Shown: positions 24,560-35,404 of the stretch, in pieces
How the letters are laid out: each line of letters begins with the position of its first letter
Position numbering within the stretch: the stretch's first letter is position 1
Assembly: GCA_038501785.1 (NCBI GenBank)
Contig: JBAMJR010000087.1
Location: forward strand, 1,155,001-1,219,000
DNA length: 64,000 nucleotides
DNA from: Myoxocephalus aenaeus
Lineage: Eukaryota; Chordata; Actinopteri; Perciformes; Cottidae
Direction: 5' to 3'
Notes under the pieces: generated by a model
Told to the model about the DNA's origin: nothing
Databases searched by the model: none
The model's input: the letters and a program-made list of their open reading frames with translations, nothing else
Translations under genes and position numbers: made by a program

Positions 24560-24835
24560 GTTAGCATACTACTTGTCGAGTTAAATTGGCGTGCTAACGG
24601 CCCGTTAAGCTAACGGACCGTTAGCGTGCTAATGGCCCGTTAAACTAACAGACCGTTAGCGTGGTCGCGTTAGCGTGCTAACGGTCCGTTAAGCTAACGC
24701 TAGATGTATTTTAGCTAGACTTCTCTAGCTTAGACTAGAGTTGTTTAGGTGTATTTTAAACCAGTGGACCGTTAGCGTGCTAGCGCTAACTCTGTTAAGC
24801 TAACACTAGGTGTATTTTAGCTAGACTAGAGTTTT
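24560..24835. repeat. GTTAGCGTGCTAAC palindrome cluster
   Basis: Repeated and inverted forms of GTTAGCGTGCTAACGG and CCGTTAAGCTAACGG alternate five or more times, giving a dense set of overlapping palindromes. From 23940 to 25270 I see no gene. Confidence 0.7.
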
Positions 24836-25272
24836 TTTTTTTAATGACACCTGAGGAAAACCGGTATGATAGTATAGTAACAAGCTATGTGTGGACATCC
24901 ATTGTCAGAATATAGTCACAGTGACTCTAGATTGTAACTGTGCAGTTATTTTTGTACAACAGCTCATTGCCTATAACAGAGATATTTGTTTTAAGAGAAG
25001 TCTTTATTATTTCTTAGTGAATATAGGCAGCTTGTTATGTCAAATGACTCAGCACATGCTGAATTGGTTTTATTTATTTTCCGATTGGTTCTCTTTGCAA
25101 GAGATGTGTTAACTTGAGGGTAACATTTCTACTTTTTTTTTTTTTTAACATTATGAATCTTTACAAATATGCTGTGTTTTTACAAATATCAGAAAGTCAC
25201 AGGGAGAACAAATATATAATGTTGAAGACTCAAGATTAATCAATACTCACTTTATAATCACATCGTATAGCC

Positions 25273-25520
25273 CAGGGGTGGGCAAACTTTTTGACTTGCG
25301 GGCCACAATGGGTTCTAAAATTTGACAGAGGGGCCGGGCCAGGAACAGATGGATGGAGTGTTTGTGTGAACTAATATAAATGGCATGTAAAAATCATTAC
25401 ATGAAAGGATTTGGCCTTTAACAGGTAGCAACGCATTTATTTGCAAGGCAATTTAACAAATTGCACGAATTGCAACTAACGATTATTTTAATAATCGATT
25501 AAATTTGGTTGGACTTCATG
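25273..25520. mobile_element. hAT/Charlie-type terminal fragments
   Basis: Starts CAGGGGTGGGCAAACTTTTT followed by GACTTGCGGGCCACAATGGG, a common vertebrate hAT end. A second fragment GCAACTAACGATTATTTTAA near 25473 is related to 46686-46962. Truncated, no coding part. Confidence 0.6.
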
Positions 25521-25569
25521 TCGCTTTCAGGCTCAGAGAAGCAAATGTGTAAGTCTGTTGGATTCTATC

Positions 25570-27375
25570 GACACTGTCACGGTTTGGGGTTTCCTGTTTT
25601 ATTGTGAAGTCCTTGTCTTGTGTGTCTTCTGTGTTTCTGCACTTCAGAGTCCACCAGTTCCCCTTCAGAGTCCACCGGCTCCCCGTCCTGTCCGGAGTCC
25701 CGGTCTTCCCAGGGGACACAGTCTCCGGAGCCCCCGTCTCGCTCTACTGTTTCTGTCGTGTCCAAGGGCCCTCCTCCAGCTCCCCTCCACTCGCCCGTGG
25801 GGGCTAAATTTCTTTTCTTCTTTGGGTCGTCTGGGGTGTTATGTCACGGTTTGGATTTTTGGGGTTTCCTGTTTTATTGTGAAGTCCTTGTCTTGTGTGT
25901 CCTCTGTGTTTCTGCACTTCCTCCCCTGTGATTGCTGTGATTGGCTGCGGTCGAATAGTCCAATAATTACCTCCTAACGTCTAACCCTAAGCACTTTTCC
26001 TTAACCTCTGTGGAAAACGTCACGGGGTTAAGGAAAGATGGGAAGGAGAATTCATAAGGGGTTAGGAGAAGACAACCGCGGTGTTTGGCAAATCCGACTC
26101 CACTTTCACTAAGCGACGTAGTTATGACGCGACGGCAGGCGCATGTTAGTGACGTCAGTCTGTAGCCAGCGGTGAAACTACAATGTTCTGAAGAAGGACT
26201 ACAAAAAGCGCAGTTTATATACTTCGTCCGTCTTCTTACAGTGTTGCGTCATAACGACATAAACAACCCGGTTCATAGTATTACTTTAATAACGAGGTTG
26301 GAATAGAAATGAACGAAGGAATATGAAAGTGAAACCAACGTACAAAGCTACTGAAACTGTCTCTTTGTTCAGTTTCAAACATGCTGAATTAAATACGTTA
26401 TCCCACAAACGATGTGTGTCATATATGTGTGTCTCATATCCCTTTATGTTGTTATGGTTTATTTACATGCAGATTATAATCTGATCATAAAAAATATGCA
26501 TACAACAGTTTATGAAACATCACACAACTCGTGTTGACTTGATATGTTTTATTGTAATGTGACAAAATAGTTGATTAAAAAGATGATAATCAGAAACATG
26601 ACTCAGACTGAAGAGCTCGTCCAGTTTAACTCTTTAATTAAAGCTTCTGTAACTGAAGTCAAATAAAAGAGTGAGGCTGAAGCTGCAGTTCAACACCAGA
26701 TAGAATATAAAATACGTCAGTTTGATCACTTTACAGCACTTTTCAGCAACGTAACGTTTTTAGTTTGCCAGCAGGTTTAACAGATTATTGAAAGTGTTTC
26801 CAAGTTATAGCAACAGTTATTTACATGATCTGCGTGTGTCGGTCATGATCGTCTGTTCTCGTGAACGGCCGAATGATACGTCACTTTAAATGTTGCCGCC
26901 GCAAGGAATTGTGGGTCGGCATTATCTCCTTTCCTTTCGTAAGGAATGTCCAGTGGTTCCTATGCTAAAGGAGCTAAATTAGGAAGCATTGAAGCTCCTT
27001 TCCTTTGCGTTTGGACAATTCGACCGGCACTTATCATGGCGGCCACTGAGGTACTTCCGGGTCATTTCACTCAGTTAGGAAGGTTCCTAACCAAAATGGA
27101 CTATTCGACCGCAGCCATTGTCTGTCTGCACTGTCTCCTGATTGCTCATTCCCTTCACCTGCCCTCATGGTTTCCTCCTGTGTCTAATCACCCACACCTT
27201 CCCCTTGTACTTAAGCCCTGTGTGTCTTCTGTTCCCTTGTCAGATTGTACTGTGTTAGTCGGTGTGTTACCTGTTTGTTCCTGTGCTCTTTATTGATCCC
27301 TGTTTTTGATGCTCAATCCTATGTTTTTGGGAAATAAATGTACTTTGCGTCGTCGGCGTTTGGGTCCTAATTGCT
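25570..27375 (+). mobile_element. TGTCACGGTTTGG repeat, split by a 1.2-kb TIR element
   Basis: The segment GGTTTCCTGTTTTATTGTGA occurs twice (25584 and 25863), so the 5' part is duplicated. Sequence then reads to 25942 and resumes at 27117 (CTGTCTCCTGATTGCTCATT, AATAAATGTACTTTGCGTCG). A further fragment is at 37090-37370. Family not identified; typical of fish interspersed repeats. It has no recognisable protein. Confidence 0.55.
25943..27116. mobile_element. 1174-bp DNA element with 20-bp terminal inverted repeats
   Basis: GGCTGCGGTCGAATAGTCCA at 25943-25962 is inverted exactly at 27097-27116. Both sides are bordered by ATT, a possible 3-bp target duplication. A subterminal relative of the TIR (GGACAATTCGACCGG, near 27013) and TTAGGAA/TTCCTAA motifs lie inside the right end. 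No transposase frame, so non-autonomous; superfamily unknown. Confidence 0.85.
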
Positions 27376-27599
27376 ACCACCACGTAACACTGCTCTCTGC
27401 TTGCAAGCAATAAAGAATCACTCTTTACAACTTGTGTTCCAGAAGACTTTTTGTCTGTTCATTAGAAAGCTCAAATTACAATTCTCAACTCTTCTGCCTC
27501 TGCTCCAGTGACTCAAGAGATCATTTTTCCATCACAGTTAGCATATTTAGCTCATGCCGTGAGCATAGTCCCTGCTGGATCTCCGTTACGTGTTTGTAA

Positions 27600-27635
27600 A
27601 ACGGCACGGTACGTAAACGTTACTACCGTATTGAG

Positions 27636-27678
<43 letters not shown>

Positions 27679-27724
27679 CAACATCACCAGTAGTAAGATG
27701 TGTTATTGAGGTACTTTATATATA
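27600..27724. repeat. (TA)n and AGTAAGATGTGTTATTGAGG unit left of the Tc1 element
   Basis: Contains one TA tract (27641-27675) and one copy of the unit that is tandemly repeated at 29240-29540. Together they show that the Tc1 element landed inside this minisatellite. Confidence 0.75.
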
Positions 27725-27872
27725 CACTCACCTAAAGGATTATTAGGAACACCTGTTCAATTTCTCATTAATGCAATTATCTAATCAACCAATCACATGG
27801 CAGTTGCTTCAATGCATTTAGGGGTGTGGTCCTGGTCAAGACAATCTCCTGAACTCCAAACTGAATGTCAGA

Positions 27873-29154
27873 ATGGGAAAGAAAGGTGATTTAAGCAATT
27901 TTGAGCGTGGCATGGTTGTTGGTGCCAGACGGGCCGGTCTGAGTATTTCACAATCTGCTCAGCTACTGGGATTTTCACGCACAACCATTTCTAGGGTTTA
28001 CAAAGAATGGTGTGAAAAGGGAAAAACATCCAGTATGCGGCAGACCTGTGGGTGAAAATGCCTTGTTGATGCTAGAGGTCAGAGGAGAATGGGCCGACTG
28101 ATTCAAGCTGATAGAAGAGCAACTGTAGCTCAGGGGGATGAGTGGTCGTCCAGCAACCACAAGGCAGCCGGTTCGATCCCCAGTCCCCCCATAGCTCACG
28201 TGTCGAAGTGTCCCTGAGCAAGACACTGAACCCTTAACTGCTCCCCGGGCGCCGCTCAGGGCAGCCCACTGCTCCCTGAGATACCAAGGATGGGTTAAAT
28301 GCAGAGAACACATTTCATGTATGTATGTACTATGACAAATAAAAAGGATTTCATTCATTTCAACTTTGACTGAAATAACCACTCGTTACAACCGAGGTAT
28401 GCAGCAAAGCATTTGTGAAGCCACAACACGCACAACCTTGAGGCGGATGGGCTACAACAGCAGAAGACCCCACCGGGTACCACTCATCTCCACTACAAAT
28501 AGGAAAAAGAGGCTACAATTTGCAAGAGCTCACCAAACTTGGACAGTTGAAGACTGGAAAAATGTTGCCTGGTCTGATGAGTCTCGATTTCTGTTGAGAC
28601 ATTCAGATGGTAGAGTCAGAATTTGGCGTAAACAGAATGAGAACATGGATCCATCATGCCTTGTTACCACTGTGCAGGCTAGTGGTGGTGGTGTAATGGT
28701 GTGGGGGATGTTTTCTTGGCACACTTTAGGCCCCTTAGTGCCAATTGGGCATCGTTTAAATGCCACGGCCTACCTGAGCATTGTTTTTGACCATGTCCAT
28801 CCCTTTATGGCCACCATGTACCCATCCTCTGATGGCTACTTCCAGCAGGATAATGCACCATGTCACAAAGCTCCAATCATTTCAAATTGGTTTCTTGAAC
28901 ATGACAATGAGTTCACTGTACTAAAATGGCCCCCACAGTCACCAGATCTCAACCCAATAGAGCATCTTTGGGATGTGGTGGAACGGGAGCTTCGTGCCCT
29001 GGATGTGCATCCCACAAATCTCCATCAACTGCAAGATGCTATCCTATCAATATGGGCCAACATTTCTAAAGAATGCTTTCAGCACCTTGTTGAATCAATG
29101 CCACGCAGAATTAAGGCAGTTCTGAAGGCGAAAGGGGGTCAAACACAGTATTAG
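27873..29154 (+). pseudogene. Tc1-like transposase, inactivated by a stop codon and a SINE insertion
   Basis: The N-terminal part from 27873 (MGKKGDLSNFERG, with the helix-turn-helix ISQSAQLLGFSRTTISRVYK) stops at a TGA at 28053-28055. This may be a CGA-to-TGA change, because coding sequence resumes in frame (CLVDARGQRRMGRLIQADRR) to about 28124. After the SINE the frame continues 28366-29154 with the catalytic acidic residues in AWSDES, QQDNAPCH and PDLNPIEHLWD, the DDE triad of the Tc1 family. Ends TQY-stop. It cannot make a full transposase. Confidence 0.92.
28125..28360 (+). mobile_element. tRNA-derived SINE inserted in the Tc1 transposase
   Basis: An RNA polymerase III A box (TAGCTCAGGGGG, 28126) and B box (GGTTCGATCCC, 28170-28180) start the element. 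GTCGAAGTGTCCCTGAGCAA follows, a segment common in fish SINEs, then an AAATAAAAAGGATTTC tail. CAACT occurs before (28120-28124) and after (28361-28365) as target duplication. It is not a functional tRNA gene. Confidence 0.85.
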
Positions 29155-29189
29155 TACAGTATTGGTGTTCCTAATAATCCTTTAGGTGA

Positions 29190-29192
<3 letters not shown>

Positions 29193-29251
<59 letters not shown>

Positions 29252-29545
29252 TGTATACACCAACATTACCAGTAGTAAGATGTGTTGTTGAGGTTATTGA
29301 GGTACATTATATATACAGCAACATTACCAGTAGTAAGATGTGTTATTGAGGTACATTATATATACGCCAACATTACTAGTAGTAAAATGTGTTATTGAGG
29401 TACATTATATATAGTAAGATGTGTTATTGAGGTTATTGAGGTACTTTATATATACACCAACATTATCAGTAGTAAGATGTGTTATTGAGGTTATTGAGGT
29501 ACTTTATATATATGCCAACATTACCAGCAGTGTTATTGAGATTAT
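29193..29545. repeat. ~50-bp minisatellite (ACATTACCAGTAGTAAGATG units) with TA tract
   Basis: A TA tract (29193-29250) is followed by about six variants of CCAACATTACCAGTAGTAAG-ATGTGTTATTGAGG-TACATTATATAT, some shortened. Confidence 0.85.
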
Positions 29546-29663
29546 TGAGGAGTCATTTCTGTATTTGTGATGGACTTGAGAGCAGTTATTGCGTCATAGA
29601 CACAGGTCACTGGTTACCATGGTGAACGGGGCACCAGGGTGAAAGACAGACGAGATGTTAAGA

Positions 29664-30065
29664 TGGGAGTGGATGTTCTACAAAACCATCAAAGACACGA
29701 GTCAAGTCACCAACATATTATAATCAACAGAGAGGAAAGACTCAGCCGGACGCGTTGATGTACTTTTTATGTTTGTGGAGTTTAACATGTGACCGTGAGC
29801 GTCTTAAGAACGTGGAGCTGTGAGACAGAAAGCTGATTCACATGTTTTATTGAAGCAAAAGAAGCATCGTCACAATGAAACAACACAACATTACCAATAA
29901 AACACCTGCATTCAGGATTATGGATCTAAAATCTACAGAAGAAGTTTCTTCATTATCAAAAGTAAAAACACTCATTATGCAGAATAAACTGTTTTAGAGA
30001 GCTATACTATAATACACAGCATGTTATTGGATCATTATTACTCATTAACATGTAAATAACACAAC
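29664..30065. repeat. Second copy of the lectin-gene 3' flank
   Basis: Nearly identical to 15206-15615 in the same orientation. Homology stops at 30065, before the position where lectin exon 6 would be expected, and no lectin exon is found at 30065-30990. A short 21-bp satellite piece is at 30140-30190 and AGAACC/GGTTCT motifs at 30100-30620. Confidence 0.85.
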
Positions 30066-31002
30066 CCACATTTCTGGCTTTTTTACATCTGTGCTTAACA
30101 ATCCTTGAACATGGAAAGGGTTCTGGGTAGAACCTCAGTCTCGTTGTAGTTGTTTGATGTCTCTTTGTAGTTGTTTTGTGTCTCTCAGGTGGTGAGAAGA
30201 TCACGTTCCAGAGACTTTGTGACTTTCCGTCAGAGACACTCCAGCAGGACTAAAACCATTTCTTCTTCATGTGGTCTTTATTGGTACATAATTACTCAAC
30301 TGGTGTTGTGGTGGTGTCACTGGTGAGACTCTGTAAATGTGTCACAGGGTGTGGACGTCTATGTGTTCGTCATGTGGTTATTTTGGATATTAAAGAGGTC
30401 ATGTTTGAGTTATTAAATGGTGGGATGTTATACATTTGCAAAAGGAAATCGAAATAGGTTCTTTAGAGATAAGTTTGTTGAATAACCAGAAAAGGTGCCT
30501 CAGAGAACCTTTTTTTTGAGACACCTGTTCTGGTTCTTTGCGTTTAAGAAAATGGTTCTTTAAAGAACTTTGTTCTAAAGATTCTATGTGGAATCAGAAA
30601 TCTTCTATGGGGCACCTTTATCTTTCTCTGAGCGTGCTGCAGGTTTATCAACACAGTCATAAACCGCGACATTGATCCATTATTATGGATCCGCATTTGT
30701 TTCAAAGCAGAATCTTTTTTTATGAAATTCTCCAGAAAAAAAACAGCTGCTCAGACTTCGTCATTCACACCATCCTGATGCGGTTCCTTGGAATCATTGT
30801 TGTGGTTTAAAAGTGTTTCCTCATCCAAGAAGCAGCAGATATTTCTTCACACCAAAAACAAAGTGGAGCTCCTCGGCCAATCAGAACACTCCCTCCTCCC
30901 TGCGCTCTGCAGACAAAAACCGAGTCTCCCCCGAGGAGGTTTCCATACGGCTCTCTGCAGGCACGCGCATGCTGGTTGGATTTCCATCTGTGCAGAAATA
31001 AC

Positions 31003-34000
31003 ATGAGAACCATGAAGGCCTTTGTCTTCGTGAGCATGCTGGCAGCTCTGGCCGCCTCTGAAGCAGTAAGGACATGTTGTATCTCACTTGTACTGAAATG
31101 TTGCCTTTAATTTTATGAGATTTATGGGATTTATTTTATACTTTTTTAGGGCTTATCGAGAGCAAAAAGGTTCTCTTTCTCCCGCTCTTCTCCCTCCTCG
31201 TCGTCCTCGTCGTCCTCGTCGTCCTCTTCGTCCTCCTCGTTCTCCTCCTCCTTTGAGAGTTCAGGTGAGAAGCTCAACATTCCTCAAAGCTCAAAGCATA
31301 AACATCGGGCCGCATTGAAGTTTGTGTTGTCTGTTGCGCAGCAGGGATCTGTCTGAACGGAGGCAGCTCCGTCCCGGCCCTGACGACTGGAGAACACATG
31401 TTCTGCTTGTGTGCCGACGGGTTCGAGGGCGTTCACTGTGAAGCGGGTGAGGAGCCCAGCCGACTGAACACATTGCATTCATCTGTTTCCTTTACTGAAC
31501 CGCCTCCCGCTGCCCCTGCAGGGAAGAGGACTCACTGCTACGAGGGAGTGGGGCTCTACTACAGAGGCACGGAGGCCGAGTCACAGAGCGGACGGACCTG
31601 TGAGGAGTGGGATTCCAACACCAGGGAGAACTTCATGTCTTCAGATGTCCATTCAGGGAGGCACAACTACTGCAGGTAGGCCGCCGCCAGACACGGACAC
31701 AGCCCGGACTTATTCAGTTTGATTTATTGACATCAATGGATTTGATCAACGGATGCAGCTCAGGTGATCGATCCTCGCCCACTTTGCACTTTTGTGCCAA
31801 ATGACGAACTCATGACCCGCCAGTCATGGACCCCTTGACACATACCTTCAATAAGCCCCTCCCCCTATTTGACTTCATGGTTGTTAGTTATTTTCGTCTC
31901 TTTATAGTTGTTTTGTGTCTCTTTGTAGTTCATTAGTGTCTCTTTGTAGTTGTGTTGTGTCTCTTTGTAGTTCATTTGCGTCTCTTTGTAGTTGATTTGT
32001 GTCTCTTTGTAGTTGTTGTGTCTCTTTGTAGTTGATTTGTGTCTCTTTGTAGTTGCTTTGTGTCTCTTTGTAGTTCATTTGTGTCTCTTTGTAGTTGTGT
32101 TGTGTCTCTTTGTAGTTGCTTTGTGTCTCGTTGTAGTTGATTTGTATCTGTTTAACTTTTTTAAATGTCTCTTTGTTGTTTTTGGTCTTTTTGCATTTAT
32201 CTTGGGTCTCTTTGTAGTTTCTATTCATCTGTCTGTATCGATGTGTGTCTTTTTGCAGCTGTTTTCCGATCTCTTTGTAGTTATTTTGGTATATTTTGTT
32301 ATTGTCTGTGGTTGTTTTCCCCTTTTTTGTCGTCAATTTGTGTCTCTTTGTGTCTCTTTGTGAAAGTTTAGCCCCTTTGAGTCTCACATTGAAGCCCCAC
32401 CATCACCTTAAAGTTCAGGTGTTGCCTCTCAGCTTTACCTGGAAGGAGCTTACATCAGATTAACTGTGTGAGAACGCTCGCCAATATAAAACTAATGAGT
32501 CAAATATGGACGTAAACAACCCAAAACACGTTAAAGTGCTTTAAAATGTGCTTTCATGTCCGACTCAATTATCCGTTTTATTATATGATTTACTAGTTGA
32601 GCAGCATTTAAGTTCATGTTGGAAATTGTTCCAAATATGGAAACTTTTAATTTTAGATCCAAAGTTTTGGCGTGCAGCGCAAAAAGAGAAACAATGAATA
32701 TCTTCAATGTCACATGTTGTTTAGTTTGATGGATTTAATGTGTTTTCCAGAAATCTCTTCTACAAACGGCGTCCGTGGTGTCACGTGTGGATAAACCAGC
32801 AGCTGGTTTGGGAGTATTGTCGTATTCCACGTTGTGATTTTGAGTCGCGTGAGTTCATTTTCTCTCTTTCCAGTCTTCCAAATTAAATCTGACCCAAATC
32901 ACGTTTCATATGTTTAACCCTCTCTAACCTTGTAGTTCCACCTTCACCTTCACCCACTGAGCCACAGCCAGGTAACTTCCTGTCTCACTCAACTCACATT
33001 TTCAAGCTTTTATTCCTCCCCTTCGATTGCTTTGAACTTGGTTCCTCTCTCCAGCTGCAGAGTCGACATGCGGCCAGCGCTCCAGGAGGAAGCAGATGAA
33101 GATCGTGGGCGGAACAGTTGCCACCGTGGAATCGCACCCGTGGGTCGCTGCCATATTCTGGCGCAGCAAATCCAAGGAGAAGGTTTTCCGCTGCGGGGGC
33201 AGCCTGATCTCGGCCTGCTGGGTGCTCACAGCTGCCCACTGCTTCCCCGACGGGTGAGCAGTGAGGTCACTTCCTGTAACCGAGGCCGGTGCCGAGAAAC
33301 GAAAGCTCGTTGACCGGACTTTTTCCCGTAAATCTGCGTTTCAGCTCCCACACCAAACGGCACCGCTTCTCCGTCATCCTGGGAAAGAATGTGATGAACG
33401 AGACGGACCCGACTGTGGAGCAAACGTTCAGGGTCGAGGAAATCATCCTCCATGACGGGTTTGACAACAGTGAGGGGGACTACAACAACGACATCGGTAC
33501 GCACATAGATGGAGATCAGGGATCAGGGCCAGGGGGCCTTCACCTACAATGTCATTTAAAAGAGACATTTACATGGATGAGACACAAAATGACCACAAAG
33601 AAAAACAAAGCAATTACAAAGACACTCAAAACAACTACAAAAATACTAAAAACATCCACAAAGACACTCCTAACAACTACAAAGACACCCCTAACAACTA
33701 CAAAGACACTCAAAACAACTACAAAGACACTCCTAACAACTACAAAGACACTCAAAACAACTACAAAAATACTAAAAACATCCACAAAGACACTCCTAAC
33801 AACTACAAAGACACACAAAACAACTACAAAGACACTCAAAACAACTACAAAGACACTCAAAACAACTACAAATACACACAAAACAACTACAAAGACACAC
33901 AAAACAACTACAAAGACACTCAAAACAACTACAAAGACACACACAACAACTACAAAGACACTCAAAACAACTACAAAGACACTCAAAACAACTACAAAGA

Positions 34001-34306
34001 CACAAAAACAACTACAAAGACACACAAAACAACCACAAAGACACACAACACAACTACAAAGACACAAAACAACTACACAGATACACAAAACAACTACAAA
34101 GACACACAAAACAACTACAAAAAGACACAAAACAAAAAAGGAGCAAAAATAGTAGAAAAAACATCAAAACAATTACAGAGTGACACAAAACAACAACAAC
34201 AAAAAGAGCCTAAACGACATGAAGTGTCTTTCTCCTGTCAGAGAGGCGATGGAGAGTCTGTGTTCATGCTCTGGTTCAATGTTAACGACGTATAATAATA
34301 ATAATA

Positions 34307-34365
<59 letters not shown>

Positions 34366-34948
34366 CATCATAATAATAATAATAATCAAAGCAGTAACTG
34401 GTGTCCTGCAGCGCTGCTGAAGCTGAGGCCCAAGCGAGGCTCGTGTTCGGAGGAGAGCGCCTCCGTGAGGCCCGTCTGCCTGCCGCCGCCGCTGCAGCGC
34501 CTCCAGGACGGCGCCGCCTGCGAGATCGCCGGATACGGGAAAGAGAAGCACGGTGAGCCTCCTGCTGTGATGACATCACAGGAGCATTATTATGATGTCA
34601 TCACAGGAAACGCTGCTGTGATGTCATCACAGGAACATATCACGTACAGAGCAGAACGTCATTAGTTTCTGCTCGTTATCTCGTGTATTTTCTCAACGAG
34701 TTGTTCGGTTCTCTAACGGCGCTCTGGTTCTCCGCAGGTCTGTGGTACAATTCCCGGTTCCTCCGGGAGGCCCGGGTGAACCTCATCGCCGACGCCGTGT
34801 GTCGGCAGCAGGACTTCTACGCAGACAAGATCAGCGACAACATGATTTGCGCCGGCCTTCCCGACTGGAGCCGGGACGCCTGCGAGGTATTCACGACAAG
34901 TCCGAACCCGATCCGGTGCGCCGAGGATCAGTTGGCTGATATCCTTAA

Positions 34949-34993
<45 letters not shown>

Positions 34994-35199
34994 CCCTCCC
35001 TCAGGGAGACTCAGGAGGGCCTCTGGTGTGCGAGGCCGGCAGCAGGCTCTTCCTGTTCGGGGTCATCAGTTGGGGCGACGGCTGCGCCAAGGAGAACCGG
35101 CCCGGCGTCTACACCCGAGTGACCAACTACAACGCGTGGATCGGGGAGAAGACGGGGCTGCCGGCCATCGCTGCCGGCGCCATGTTTCCTCAGAAGTGA
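31003..35199 (+). CDS. plaub: Urokinase-type plasminogen activator-like serine protease (EGF-kringle-protease)
   Basis: Eleven exons: 31003-31065, 31150-31264, 31345-31446, 31522-31675, 32751-32848, 32936-32971, 33055-33253, 33345-33496, 34412-34552, 34738-34886 and 35005-35199 (TGA). They give 467 residues. Order: signal peptide (KAFVFVSMLAALAA), a Ser-rich exon of TCG/TCC repeats (about residues 22-59), an EGF-like module (60-94) with only four of six cysteines, one kringle (99-173, six cysteines), a Pro-rich linker, then an activation site K/IVGG at 205-209 and a chymotrypsin-fold protease. The triad is His251 (TAAHC), Asp305 (NNDIALL) and Ser406 (GDSGGP); Asp400 in the S1 pocket predicts cleavage after Arg/Lys. 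One EGF plus one kringle is the uPA layout, not tPA. It activates plasminogen extracellularly. I chose the first ATG; Met4 is an alternative. A TSS is not defined. Confidence 0.93.
31890..32370. repeat. 21-bp satellite array in plaub intron 4
   Basis: Units of TCTCTTTGTAGTTGTTTTGT type from 31890 to about 32155, then degenerate to 32370. No gene in 32371-32750. Confidence 0.9.
33580..34210. repeat. 21-bp satellite array in plaub intron 8
   Basis: About 27 units of ACAACTACAAAGACACTCAA type, in the opposite orientation to the array in intron 4. The long open frames through it are artefacts. Confidence 0.92.
34288..34390. repeat. (AAT)n-(GAT)n-(AAT)n compound microsatellite
   Basis: About 57 bp of GAT bordered by AAT/ATA runs, ending about 25 bp before plaub exon 9. 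Confidence 0.95.
34950..34991. repeat. (TC)n microsatellite before plaub exon 11
   Basis: About 40 bp of TC immediately before CCCCCCTCCCTCAG, so it forms most of the polypyrimidine tract of the last acceptor. Confidence 0.95.
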
Positions 35200-35404
35200 A
35201 GAAGACGTGACCTTCTACCGCTGCTGCTTTCTTCTTATGCGCTTGGAGGATGCAAACATGTTATATACTTCTGAAACAATCCCATGAAAAGACCAAGACA
35301 ACCATGAGTTCATCCAACTAACAGGTAACGTGTGATTCTGAAGCCTGACATACGGCCGTCGCCATCTTTTTGTTGCAGTGAACAGGAAGTGACCATATCT
35401 GGAC

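Larger units (their letters stand above)
27725..29192 (+). mobile_element. Tc1-like transposon with complete terminal inverted repeats
   Basis: CACTCACCTAAAGGATTATT begins the element, and its inverted copy ends it at 29192, with about 29 bp of matched TIR. It is flanked by TA inside TA-rich DNA. It carries a transposase frame interrupted by a stop and a SINE. Without the SINE the element is about 1.23 kb. Confidence 0.93.

Noticed and set aside
28125..28200. tRNA gene
   Set aside because: A and B boxes are present but the sequence continues into a SINE body, has no good cloverleaf, and is flanked by target duplications.
33289..34295. Open frames of 190-290 codons (Asn-Tyr-Lys or Thr-Lys repeats)
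   Set aside because: Readthrough of plaub exon 8 into the satellite of intron 8; the donor at 33497 and acceptor at 34411 give a normal protease.
34180..34665. Asp/Asn-rich open frame
   Set aside because: (GAT)n microsatellite joined to plaub exon 9 in the wrong context.
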